A stretch of 64,000 nucleotides of DNA, taken from NCBI GenBank assembly GCA_047967505.1, contig CM106539.1; one strand, written 5' to 3'. Under the pieces are notes generated by a model. The model saw only the letters and a program-made list of their open reading frames with translations. It did no database searches and was not told where the DNA came from. The stretch is from Dipteris shenzhenensis (Eukaryota > Polypodiophyta > Polypodiopsida > Gleicheniales). The position numbers and the translations under genes are program-made. Of the stretch, positions 45,494-56,995 are shown one piece after another (the stretch's first letter is position 1; each line of letters begins with the position of its first letter).

Positions 45494-48400
45494 ATCTGTT
45501 CAATCAATGGAGATATAATGGAGTAACCCTGTAAGTTCCTCTAAGATGAACCAAGAGGAAATTGAAATAAAAGTAGCTTCAAGGACCCTTATGTTTTCCA
45601 AAACGAGCAAGTTCATTTGTTTCCTTAACTATCAACAAAACTAGCTTCTCATGTCATCTTCATCAAGCATATGTTTGAATTCCCTTAAAACCTTCAGGGC
45701 TGTTCTCCATCTTTTTCTCCATTATTTCCCTTCTTCTGTTTTCCTTAGCACTTGGAAGGCCATGATCTGGCTGCCCATGATTCTTGTCTTGAACTGAGCT
45801 TGTTGTAAGGATGTTTGAATTGATGCAAATTTGTCCTGAATTCCAGTTTTAAAGGCATTGAACATGTAAAATATTCCCCTTCAACTTACCCATTTGGATA
45901 TCTTCTTTCCTGGTCTTCCATTGGCTATTTTAACTGTTCTCTTTGGATGAACCCTCTTGTTACCTTTTCCAACTCTAAATACAAGTGCACCTCTTGTTCC
46001 AACTTTTCCCACTGTCTGGTATGTGCCATGTTGATTGACGAGGCATCAGCAACTCTTGAGCAACACACAATCACAACATAAAGGATTCTTAGGCTGACCT
46101 AGGGTTATAACACAGATCAGTCAAGTAATTAATTAGAAAGAAGAAAAAGTTCTGATACTCTTCAAAATTGTGTTCGCAAAGCTGAATTTCTCATAAACGA
46201 TGCACTAAAGCATTAAACTTGACAATCTGGCCATCGGTGTTTGCAACTACACACTCCGATCATAATTCTAGTCCAAGCCTTGGTGTAAAAAAGGCGATGT
46301 CTTGGCTCACTACAGCAAGTTCAACAGTTTTTAAATTTAGATGCCAGCATTTGTGTGTTTAACCCAAAGAATTGACCAATTTATTTGGCTAAAGCGCTCC
46401 TCTCCTATAATTTTAGTAAAGGACCTTCTTTTTTTAAATAAGTAAAGGACGTTCTTCATCCCATGCAAGCTCAAACACAAGGTTGCTGAATAAAACCAAA
46501 CAGTACATGAGTAAATATTCTTGCAATGGTGGCTGGGTGGAAATCAAAAGAGAGCCATACACAACATGGTGTTCATTGATTTTAATTGGGGTAAACTTGA
46601 TGCAAGATAATGCCCTGTATTTAGGATTCTAAGTTGCAACAAGAAATGCTTAGCATGCAAGCACCTAATAAAATTAAGGGTATAAGGCTGTTGATGAATT
46701 AGCCGTATGTGGCAGTGTATGTCATCTGGAAGCTATTTTGGACAGATATCAACTTGAGAAAATTTATCGAAGGACATGTAACGATTAAGGATCCTTTCCT
46801 CTATAAGACAATAAAGTGATTTACCATTTTCATTTCCAAATCAGATAACTTGAAAAGCACCCAAACCAAAAGTCATTTCCAAGTGAAATTTATTTAAAGC
46901 CCTCACACAATCTACAAACACACTAAATATACTATGTTTAATATAAATACACTATGTTTAATATACTAAATATAATATGTCCATAAAGTCCATAGTGCCC
47001 AGTAGTGAACCCAAACGAAGAAACGATGAAACTCCGGTCTAGATGGATGAAACCCAAATAGCCAGAAGAACTTCCCAAATAGAATAGATGGGAATCTCGC
47101 TCGTAGGCACTGTCGAAGCAAATCAAAAAACTCATGAGAGCACGGACAATGCCAAAACAAGTGAGGCACAATCTCCAAAGAAGCTGAACATCTATGGCAA
47201 AGTGCAGGAGCAATGTGTCGATGAGCTAATAGCTGTCCAGATGGAAACACTCCCAAAGAGCTCACCAAAAGAAAACCTATTGCCGAAGCGGTACTTTATA
47301 GGCCCAAAGTTGCTGTAATCTTTTCCTCCACCACTTGGCTGGGCGATGCATTCGCCAAACAGAATCACCTCTCTCTAAAACCCAAGGTTGAGATAAAAGG
47401 ATTTTATACAATGCAGGTACATTAATTTGAGATAGCCTCAAAGGACAAGAAGAGGACCCTGGAGAAGTAAAAGTCCAATCTTTTAGCCGGTGCTAGAGTT
47501 TCAAAGGAGGAATCGGAACAAAAGGCAAAAGCATAGAAGTAATTTGTCACCACAAAGGATGATAACGAGAGCCCAATCCATATGTAATGGCTGCTAGAGA
47601 AAAGGGGAGCACAATACCAGCATCATCTATAACATCAGCAACCGAGGTGATGCCTTTAAACAAGACAAAGTAGGAACGTCGAGGTTCCTGTAAAGCCAAG
47701 GGAGGTTGAAAGACTTTCAACCAGTGAATGCTTTCAGCTCTCAAAGAATTCCAAGCAAAGATTGCCGTCCATTCCATTCTAGATGAGAAAGAACATGCTT
47801 CCAGTCAAGAAGCAAGCAGGAAACAAAAGGACAGCTAGGCAAAGTGCCATTAGTGCAGCCAAAAAAGAAATCCCAGTGATCGAGTTGCCAATGGCCAAAT
47901 GCAAAAATACTGATATGAGTACCAGAGTCCTAATCATAAGAGCCCAAGGCTAATCACCTTGCAGAAATTGCAGCAACATTTTTCCCCTGTGGGCAAGAAT
48001 ATGCACATGAATATCCGTGATGTTCAATCCACCATGCATCTTGGGAGAACAAATGTGATGCATCGAAAGTAGCCTGAGACTTTTTCTGCCATGTTTGGAT
48101 CGCCAGAAGATTTCCATAAAGACAAACATGAAAGATGTAAGATCTGCCTTAGTAAACATGATCAATGGCAAGTAAAATTGAATATATGCCAAAAGGATGG
48201 ACTACACTATTCGAAGACAAACGTGCAAAGGCCAAGTTGCCAGTTTCCAATACTCAAGCTTTTTCCGAAGCTTAGCCAAAACCCAATCAGTTTGTTGTCG
48301 GCGAGTGAGTTCCCACCCCAAAGGGTAACCAAGATGACGAACAAACTAAGTAGGTGTGATGATATCCCCAGGCCATAATAGATTATGCCAGTCTTTGGAA

Positions 48401-49439
48401 TGTAAAGGGAGTAGCTTAGACTTTTGAAAATTAACATGAAGACCAATTGCCAAACCATAAATAGAGAGGGTTTGCATCAAGGCACCAAGATCATGGGGCG
48501 TATCCTTCGGGGTAAAGAAAGAATCATCAGCATAAGCTTGAGCAACCATGCTACGATTAGCATCCAATTCCAAGCCATGAAGTGATCATGTACCCACAAG
48601 ATGATCAATATATTGCAGCATAGGGTGAGTAGCAATGGCATACAGTAAAGCACTGAGAGGGCATCCCTAGCGGACCAAACAACGAAGAGTCCACTCATCA
48701 AAGATATCCCAAGAAAGAATACAAGCCGCATTGCTATCTCTATAAAGCCAGTAAATAACCTGCTACATTATTTGTCCAAACCCCAAAGCTCGCATAGTTT
48801 GCGAGATGAAATCCCATTGAACTGTCTCAAAGGATTTTGCAATATCTACTTGCAAGAGTAGAACATCCTGCTAAGTGTATTTGGCATATTCAATCCCAAT
48901 ATAAGAATTGGCAATGTTATCTGTGATATGGCGATGTGGAACAAAGCCATATTGGGAGGGATGCAACCCATCATGCAAATAACCTTTAATCTGATCAACC
49001 ACCATTTTGCCAATGATCTTGTAAATGACTGGCATGAGCGTGATTAGCCTCCAATCACCAAGCGAATCACATAGCTGCTTTTTTGGAATCAGCTTGAGAA
49101 GACCCTTTTTCCATGACACAGGCATCTGCTGATTTTGCCATGCTGTATTTACCATTTGCAGCAAGGTGAATTTAAGAAGATCCCAGAATGCAAGAAAAAA
49201 TTCAACAGTGAGACCATCCCATCCTGGAGATTTCCATCTACCACAGGATCTCAATGCATTAGACAATTTCCTTTCAATGAAGGGATGTTCAAGTTCCAAA
49301 GCCTGAGCATCAGATAAAATTGGATGAATATGCTACAAAAGAAGCTCCTGCCCAATTGAGTTTTGACACCTAACAAAGTTTTGATAGTGTAGTTGTTGCG
49401 GGCCGTGTGGAGGTCCATGCAATGCCACCAACTTTTCAT

Positions 49440-49880
49440 TCTAATTATGATTAAACATAAGACAAAGCCTTTGTTGTTCGGTTTCGACTAACGAGTGCAA
49501 TTGTATATTTTCATTATTTGTTGCTTATTTCGGTGGCACGATGTTTGCTGATACTATTTGCGAGTTTTGCAGTTGAAGTTGTACCTGGGGTAGATTCAGA
49601 GGCCATAGATGTGGCTAGTCAGTGTCTTGCGGATGCATTTGGACTTGACATGTCTAACATAGATGAATCTATATAGCCACATTTACTGCCCCAGCTCTTC
49701 ATAGCATCTCGATCAAGTTTAGATTCATCAGCAACTCCTGGCACAAGGGATTCTCAAACAACCTCAGATGTGATATCGGGTCCCTTGCCAGCACTACCCC
49801 TGTCCCAAATGTTGTAAGTTATGCCAAATAATTACTTTGCAATATTTGTTTTAGGCTTTCAATCATGACTTCTTTCAATA
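49440..49880 (+). other. foreign segment inside the LINE carrying the SGT-like exon (borders approximate)
   Basis: LINE reading is clear below about 49435 (QNSIGQELLL, LSDAQALELEHPF) and above about 49885 (HFSTHFGHVDNV...). Between them lies sequence that reads as intron-exon-intron on the opposite strand. Terminal motifs of a carrier transposon and a target duplication were not recognised. Confidence 0.45.
49573..49813 (+). pseudogene. captured exon of an SGT-like (small Gln-rich TPR) co-chaperone gene
   Basis: A 241-bp segment is flanked by a good acceptor (GAGTTTTGCAG, ending 49572) and a consensus donor (GTAAGT at 49814). In phase it reads (V)EVVPGVDSEAIDVASQCLA then DAFGLDMSNIDESI, a TAG at 49674, then PHLLPQLF and a Ser/Thr/Pro-rich tail to PLSQML. 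The pattern PGVD-E-x-x-x-VA-x-x-CL-x-x-AF-x-LD is that of the N-terminal SGTA-type dimerisation region in plant SGT proteins, which work with Hsp70/Hsp90. The surrounding sequence belongs to a LINE on the other strand, so this is an isolated exon with bits of intron, not a gene. The stop in frame makes it non-functional. Family call rests on pattern recognition only. Confidence 0.55.
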
Positions 49881-50640
49881 TTTAAACGAGAATTGAGGTG
49901 TCCTCACAACCATATGATATGCAAAGAAAAAGTTCAGAATGGTTTTCATTACGTTATCCACATGCCCAAAATGAGTGGAGAAGTGCTGCGCACACAAATC
50001 AGCAAGCTCTGAACGAGATGTTGACCAAGAGCCATCAGGCATCCGGATCCGACAGATATTGGCAGCCTGTCTTTTGTAGTGTAAACTCTTAAAAAATTTC
50101 TTGGAAGAGCAGCCTTTATCCAAAAATGCATGTTGTCTAGATCGAGTTTCCCATTTAGCAAGCTTTTGGCAATCATTGGATTGAAGAGAGAATTGAGCTT
50201 GACATAAGAGCATGCTTTCCTCTAAAGACAAAGGGTGAAGATGAGCAAGCTCAGTCAAACTATGACAAGTAAATTTGGCATGTGCTACTGTCTCCCTTGT
50301 GGCTTGCATATAGGATTTGCCATAATCTTGAATAACTACTTGCATCCGAGCAACAAAAGCCTACCAGGCATAATCCAAACTAATGTGTATTTAACGAGAG
50401 AGAGGCTGAATAGCATCAGAGACCAAGGCTTTAAAGTCAGCATACTCCAGATAACTATTATTAATCAACAAAAGCCTTCGGCAAGGCAATCTGTAAGTGG
50501 GAAATTCATGTAATGAAAGCCTCAACCAAAGAGGAGTATGATCTGAATGTGTGAAAGCATGATCAACCCAAATTTGACAAGTAAAGGCATCACAATGCTG
50601 TGGATCAATCTGATACCATCTGTCCAAGCGTGCCTAATAA

Positions 50641-51682
50641 GGGGACGAGCATTTTCCGAGCGAAATCTTCCGAGCGTCTGAGCGAAGGAAAAAAAAAGCT
50701 TCCAACTATGCAAAAATATGACAAAAATGGATCAGAAGAAAACATAGTTTCACTTAGAAATATGAAAAGTATTATAGGAATGCCTATTTTATACACGAAT
50801 ATTTATGTGAATCTTTGGGAATGGTGAGAACATAATGGGATGGCTTTTGAAGAAACCCACATGTAGAGTAGACTTCTCTATGAAAATTCCCTTATGATCC
50901 TTCTTACAACTTTTTACTTAATAGGGGGTGACATTGAAAAACCTCTTTCACCCTATCTTCATGAAAGGGTTTCTCCAAAGAAAACTCATTGAAGCAAGCC
51001 ATCAAGGTAGTTTCGCCAGCCAAAACCCCTTTGAACAAGGTCTTTCAAGGTAGTTTCGCTGGCGAAACTACCTTGGACAGCACTTTTAAAAGTGACATAA
51101 CTTTCACATCCAATGTCCAAATATAGTCATTCAGCCACTCAAATTGATCAGAAAACCCCATTTGAGCACATCTATGGGGTTATATTTTGGAAAACCTTGC
51201 ATATATAGTATTAAATATTACATGTATTTTATGAGAGTGATATATAAGCCCAAGTTAATACTTATTTACAGTAATTTAAACTTCTGTAGAAACATGTCCC
51301 TAAATATATTGTTATTAATACTATAAAAACACTTGAAAGATATTGCCATATGATATAAATGTGTTTAATAAGTAATTATTTATGTATAATATTATGATGT
51401 TGAGAGTGATTATGAGGGACATTTCTTAAATGAATTATTTTTTAATACTTTTTTAAGGTAATAACAAGGGTACAAAGGGATGTCTATGAATAAGAAGATT
51501 TATGTTATGTAAAAATGAATGAGTGACTAGTTTGTATATTTTTATGATAAAGGGATCTAGTTCTAATGAAAATAAAAGTGTAAAAACCATGTTTCCTAAA
51601 GAAATACTATTTTTAAAATCTCTTGAAAAACACGCTCGTATAAACTTGCTCATAGGTTTTTGCTCGTAAAATTAACGCATCC
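50641..51682. mobile_element. 1.04-kb Mutator-like (non-autonomous) insertion in the LINE
   Basis: The 9-bp target duplication GCCTAATAA lies at 50632-50640 and 51683-51691. Removing the insert restores the endonuclease reading ...ARLDRWYQ. The ends share short motifs in inverted orientation: left GGGGACG...ATTTTCCGAGCGAAA, right (reverse complement) GGATGCG...ATTTTACGAGCAAAA. A 9-bp duplication and degenerate terminal repeats fit Mutator-like elements. The interior is AT-rich without a gene and holds a perfect 14-bp palindrome arm pair at 51046-51075. Confidence 0.7.
51046..51075. repeat. perfect inverted repeat, 14-bp arms, 2-base loop
   Basis: CAAGGTAGTTTCGC (51046-51059), TG, GCGAAACTACCTTG (51062-51075). 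A third copy of the arm, CAAGGTAGTTTCGC, occurs at 51004-51017 in direct orientation. Confidence 0.95.
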
Positions 51683-52400
51683 GCCTAATAAGAAGATTGA
51701 GCATTATGCTGAAAGGTATAACCCGAAAGCATGGGCTGTAATTCCTTCCAGAGATCAACCAGGCGCAACTGAAGCAAAAAATTAGACCATGCCTGTGTTT
51801 CAGAAGCCAACATATGAGTGTGGCCTGAGGTGTTGTCACCTGATTGAGGGGCATTATTAAAGTCACCAAAAATGAAGGCATGTTGTCACCATGGATAGGT
51901 ATGCATGGTAGCCCATATCAAAGGTCTATCACGAGAAAATTGGGGGGCATAAACCGATGCAAATTCAAAAATTTTCCCTTGAACAAGGCATTGAACAATA
52001 ATCCATCTACCATGGCGATCATTGAGAGCCACAACAAGTTGAAGGTCGTGCTTTACCAAAAAAGCCACACCAGAAAAGGACTGCTCTCCAACATAGAAGA
52101 TATCATAACCCGCAAAATGGCCTATCTGACTAGCATACATATGCTAATTATGCTCTTGCAAAGCAACTATATCAGGCTGCAATTTTCTGATATATACATC
52201 CAGACCAGTTTCCATTTGCAACCATCACACATTCCCTGTACATTGAGAGTAACACACTTCAAATGATCAAGCATATTTAAAGTTATGGGGCAGGCATGTA
52301 CATCAACTAACGGGATGTCTACGTCTACATTTCTACCTCAATGTCCAAGCCTCTATTGGGATGAAGCATGGGCCTGAGGAGAGAACAGAAGTGTTAAGAT

Positions 52401-52757
52401 TGTGGGAGAGAGGGAAGGAGTCTCACTTGTGGCTTTCTCACATGCACAATGGGGGAATACACACAAAGGTGGAGGCTGAAAACAGTTTTCCTCTTCTTAG
52501 TTGTGAAAGCCAAAAGAACTCAAGTACAAAGAAATAGAAGAATCCTATATGTGGGTCTCAAACCAAACTCAACTAACTAAGGTGGCATACTAACTGAGCC
52601 ACGAACTAGTGTAGATAAGGATAGCTGTCATTCAGCTATTATTTGTGGGCGGTGTACCAACCGCATCTCCAGCCGCATCTCCAGCTCTAACAAGTCGGTG
52701 ACATAAATGCACAACAGTCACCCTGGCATATCGCGAGTGGAGCTCGATATCTCAACA
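52401..52757 (-). repeat. 3' LTR of copy C
   Basis: 357 bp, matching 28398-28750. It has an internal CCGCATCTCCAG duplication at about 52661-52685. Confidence 0.92.
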
Positions 52758-54808
52758 CTCCCCCTCGAGCTCAATCCCAAATCCTGCACACCAAGCAGGT
52801 CTCTGAACTTGCGCAGCTTCTCTGCACCCAATGCTTTCGTGAATATGTCAGCTACCTGATCCTCTGTGCTGACATAAACTAGATCAATAAGACCTAGTAA
52901 AACCTTCTCCCGCACATAGTGATAATGCACCTCAATGTGCTTTGTTCTAGCATGAAAGACTGGGTTCTTTGCCAAGTGTATACTGCTCATGTTGTCACAA
53001 TAAATGACAACCGGCCCATCTGTAGACTGATGCATATCATAGAGTAGCTTATGCAACCAAGCTACCTCACATGCAGCCATTGCTGCACCCCTGTACGCAG
53101 CCTCTGTGCTCGACAAGGCAACTGTAGGCTGTTTCTTGCTGCTCCAAGTGACTGCAGCACTCCCAAAAGAGAACACATATCCACTGGTAGATCGTCTATC
53201 AGAAATGCTACCAGCCCAATTAGCATCAGTGTATCCATGCAACTATATCTGAACCCCAGCCTCATAAAATAGTCCATACTGCAATGTGGACTTCACATAC
53301 CTGAGTATGCATCTAGCCGCATCCAAATGCGGTTTCCTTGGAGCCTGCATAAACTCACTTACCAACCCAACAGCATAGCTCAAATCTGGCCTGGTAATAG
53401 TCATGTAAATCAAACTTCCTACTATGTGTTTGTACATAGTAGGGTCTTCCAGAAGCTCACCTGCATTTGTGCTCATCTTCACATTCTGCTCCAAAAGAAC
53501 TGAAATAGGCTTACAGCCTATCATCCCATATTTGGACAGCATGTCCAATCCATACTGCCTCTGCAAGAGCTGTATCCCACTTGGTAATCTAATCACCTCA
53601 ATGCCCAAGAAATAACGTAGCTCTCCCAAATCCTTCATCTCAAACTTCTGCCTCAATAGCATTTTCACATGAAGGATATCTTCATCACTATCACCTGTGA
53701 TGATCAAATCATCAACGTAAATGACCAGCAGCATAATCCCTTTCTCTGTTTTTCTCACATAGAGTGAGAAATCTGCCTTGGAAATCTGAAAGCCAATAGT
53801 GACAAGATACTGTCCTATCTTGTCATACCATGCTCTAGGTGCTTGCTTCAAGCCATACAAGGCTTTCTTCAACCTGCAAACAAACTCAGGATGAGTAGCA
53901 TGAACATAACCTGCTGGCTGCTCCATAAAGACCTCTTCTTGCAAATCACCATGCAAGAAGGCATTCTTTACATCCATCTGATGTAAAGACCATCCCTTTG
54001 ATGCAGCCATAGCAATGGCTGCTCTTACGGTTGCCATCCTTGCAACCGGGCTGAAAGTTTCTTCATAATCAATGCCATATGTCTGTGCATACCCCTTGAC
54101 AACTAATCTTGCCTTGTATCTATTCACAGAACCATCTGCATTGTGCTTGATCTTATAAACCCACCTACAACCAATTGCATTCTTGCCTTTAGGCAAAGGC
54201 ACCAATTCCCATGTAGCATTAGCATCCAAGGCATCCATTTCTTCATCCATGGCTTTCTCCCATTTTTCATTTCCCATGGCTTGCTCAAAAGAAGTGGGTT
54301 CTGGTTCCTGTATCACTTTGACCATATAGGCATAGTGAATGGCTGTAAATCCATCATATTTCAGCCTATCCACAGGATACCTAACCCTGGTAGACCTGCG
54401 CAAAATAGGCTCACTTCTAGGTGCTCTCAAAACATCCCTGGTCTTCTTTACTCCAGGTGTAACAATAGAAGGAATACCCAACTCATCATCAATGCTCTGT
54501 TCTGAGCCACTGGATTCACTATCCACACAAGAGTGACCTGCATTCACATCATACATGGGCTGATCTACCTTCTCTTTTCCTTTTCGTGATACCTGCGTAC
54601 CACTCTCTGCATTGCTTTGAGGGGATTCTCCTGATCTTAATCTGCCTGTCCATGGCGAAGTATGTGAACCACTGGTAGAGGACACTCCAGGTCCACTGAT
54701 ATTTTGTGATTGCTGCTGTGCATTCTGTGCAGCATTACCATTTTGTGCATCTACATCAATCATCACATTTACTGGTTTATACCAGCTGCTCATCTCATCA
54801 AAAAACAT
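52718..54808 (-). pseudogene. copy C reverse transcriptase and RNase H
   Basis: The RT frame is open for 521 codons (53243-54808). It contains [12 protein letters not shown], the palm [32 protein letters not shown] and IYVDDLIITGD with catalytic Asp-Asp, and ends EAGVQI followed by TAG. RNase H continues at once ([44 protein letters not shown]) and runs into the LTR to 52718. The STEAEY motif reads STEAAY, so the usual Glu in that position is lost. The TAG lies at the same codon as in copy B, while copy A has CAG-type Gln. The RT itself looks intact. Confidence 0.92.
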
Positions 54809-55471
54809 CTCTGCTCACTGTGAACTTACTTGTAGAAGGGTTATAGCATCTATACCCTTTCTGCTGCAGAGAATAACCAATAAAGACGCACTTCTCAGCT
54901 TTTGGATCCAACTTGGACCTCCACTCATCTGGCACATGGACATAGGCAATGCAACCAAAAATCTTCAAATGAGAAATATCTGGTTTCCTACCAGTATACA
55001 TCTCCTCTGGCATCATGCCATGTATTGCTGTAGTGGGAGTACTGTTCATTATATAGACTGCTGTAGCAACTGCTTCAGCCCAATAATAATATAATCTGGT
55101 AGATCTTTTTCATTTAGCATAGCCCGAGATACCTCTCCAATATGCCTGTTTTTTCTTTCTGCAATTCCATTTTGCTGTGGGGTATGACTGCATGAATATT
55201 GCTGCTTTATACCATGCTCCTGCAAGAACCTTGCAAACTCATTTGAGAGGTACTCTCCCCCTCCATCTGACCTTAGGCATTTTATTTGCAGGCCTGTTTC
55301 TTTTTCAACCATAGCTTTGAAAGCTTTGAAGTGCCCAAACACTTCACTTTTCTTTTTCATAAAATACACCCACAGTTTTCTGCTGAAGTCATCAATAAAT
55401 GTGACAAAATAGTGACAGCCTCCAATAGATGCAGCTTTTGTAGTCCACACATCAGAGTGGATTAATTCCAA
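54798..55471 (-). pseudogene. copy C integrase core and C-terminal part
   Basis: Carries ELIHSDVWTTKAASIGGC, CLRSDGGGEYLSNEF and NGIAERKNRH, so the D, D and E residues are present. A 5-base insertion (ATAAT) near 55085-55090 shifts the frame relative to copy B. A second shift near 54800 separates it from the RT frame. A TAG at about 55517 (Gln codon in GKQARKPFP) separates it from gag. Confidence 0.9.
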
Positions 55472-55516
55472 TGGCTTTTTACTCTCTTGAACATGCCTAG
55501 GAAAAGGTTTCCTTGC

Positions 55517-56851
55517 CTATTTCCCAAATTGACAGGCTTCATAAACCTTGTGCATTTCTGCAACCTTGAATTTAGGCAATCCTGCAACAATATTTTGGGC
55601 TTGCATTGATTTTAGTCGCTGTATATTAACATGACCAATGCGTTTGTGCCAAATATCAATATCTGCAACTACACCGGTCCCATGTGCAAACATTGCTACA
55701 CTCAATTCAGGCATGTCTGCATCCAACGTAAACATCCTACCCTTCTTCTTTCCTTTTGCTATCAAGCGACCGTTATTTTTCATATCCTCAACAAAGCATC
55801 CATGAGGATTAAATCTAACCTGCAAGCCCTGCTCAACCATCTGACCAACAAAAACTAGGTTCTTGGTGATGTTCGGGACATGAAATACATCAGACAAGTA
55901 TTTCTTTTTCCCATCCTGCATAGACAAAGGAATTTTGCCAATCTGCACAATAGGATGTGCAGTATCATCACCAGTCTCCACAAATCCTGGTTTTTCCATT
56001 TTTCTTGCATCCTGCATCCATTCAGTGTGACCTGTCATGTGGTTTGATGCAGCCGAGTCAACATACCACACATCATTGCTTTCTTCTGCACTTGTTACAG
56101 AATTTGTCATATGCTGCACCATAAACAAATGCTCATTTCTGTCATCACCCTGTCTACTAGAGGATGCATAATTGCCTTGCTGCAATTTTCCACTCATAAT
56201 GTCATTCTGCTTTTTATAGCAGTCTTTAGCCATATGACCCATTTTGCCACAATAATAGCATTCAACATTGCTGTTTGCATTTTGGCTTCTCTGCCATCCA
56301 CCACGGCCTCTTTGGCTCCCCCTGCCTCTAGAGTTACCACGTCCTCCTGCATAGGACTGGTTTTCTTGCATTTGCTGCATATTCTGATTTCTACCACGGC
56401 CTGCAGATCGGCCTCCTCTACCTCTGCCTCTACCTCTGCCAGCATTTGAGTAGAAGACAGTTTCTTTTGAAGTTCCTGCTGAAGAAGATGCACCCCCATT
56501 TCTCTGCTCTTCAGAAATTAGAAGAGCAATCAACTCCTCAAAATTAGGAAAGTTTTCACGGACGGCAATGGATGTCCGGAACTGTGCATAATCCTTTCCT
56601 AGACCATTCAAGGTCACAGAAACCAAATCATCATCCTCCACTGGCGAACCAATGGAAGTAAGTGCATCTGCAATTTTCTTCACTTTCATGTGGTAGTCAT
56701 TTATGCTCAAATTTTCTCTCTGCACATTGTGCAACTCCTGTTTGAGTTGCATTTTCTTGGCTTGCGTATTTGTGCTATACATTTTTGCCAAAGTATCCCA
56801 TGCCTCCTTTGGCGTATTTGCATCCTGAATATGCACAATCATGGAGTCCAA
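55517..56851 (-). pseudogene. copy C gag, protease and integrase zinc region
   Basis: Open for 444 codons. Gag (MIVHIQDAN..., NDYHMKVKKIADAL) is followed by a Gly/Arg-rich stretch of RGRGRG repeats and the CYYCGKMGHMAKDC knuckle. Protease reads VWYVDSAASNHMTG, where the usual DSGAS has become DSAAS. The GAG-pre-integrase region (WHKRIGHVNIQRL, ACQFGK) ends the frame. In the last part CEACQFGK reads YEACQFGK, a lost zinc-binding Cys. The N-terminal gag continues above 56851 past a TAG to 56994. Confidence 0.9.
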
Positions 56852-56995
56852 AATACTGATAGACAGCTAGTACATAACTTTCCTGGCTCTCTCATGCCAT
56901 CCTTTGAATGCCTGCATTTCCTGTTGACTGGGAACATTAGGAAGAACAGGTTCTTCTTCATTTCCTGTAATGAATTCCCAATAGCCTTTTCCCTT

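Larger units (their letters stand above)
39850..46920. other. 7-kb gene-poor stretch
   Basis: No gene is supported. Frames here are short; the longest (43141-43590, + strand, 149 codons) resembles nothing I know and is Leu/Ser-biased. The stretch holds a 103-bp tandem duplication (40515-40710), a (TGG)n run, and two diverged copies of one repeat at about 43740-43910 and 45155-45310. Confidence 0.5.
46966..52270 (-). pseudogene. L1-type LINE ORF2, interrupted by two insertions
   Basis: Domains run from high to low coordinates. The AP-like endonuclease starts near 52270 (KLQPDIVALQEHN, then FSGVAFLVKHDL and DRHGRWIIVQC at 51886-52140) and ends with HSDHTPLWLRL near 50540. The linker region is 49949-50345. 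Reverse transcriptase (48346-49299) has RSCGRWKSPGWDGLTVEFF, a Q-Y-G-F-V motif and YADDSFF near 48525. The C-terminal zinc-binding domain (CHRCSASLEIVPHLFWHC, about 47120-47190) is zf-RVT. ORF2 copies its own RNA at a nick in host DNA. The frame is broken many times. A 1.04-kb element sits in the endonuclease and a foreign exon-bearing segment sits before the RT. ORF1 and a poly(A) tail were not identified. Confidence 0.9.
52401..56994 (-). mobile_element. copia copy C, 5' end truncated
   Basis: The 3' LTR is 52401-52757, starting TGTGGGAG (a shortened TGTGAAGAGAGTGGGAG) and ending CGATATCTCAACA. The polypurine tract follows. The internal region is the best preserved of the three copies. It ends abruptly in gag at GKGYWEF (about 56990), where it joins another copia fragment; the gag start, primer site and 5' LTR are missing. 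Confidence 0.92.
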
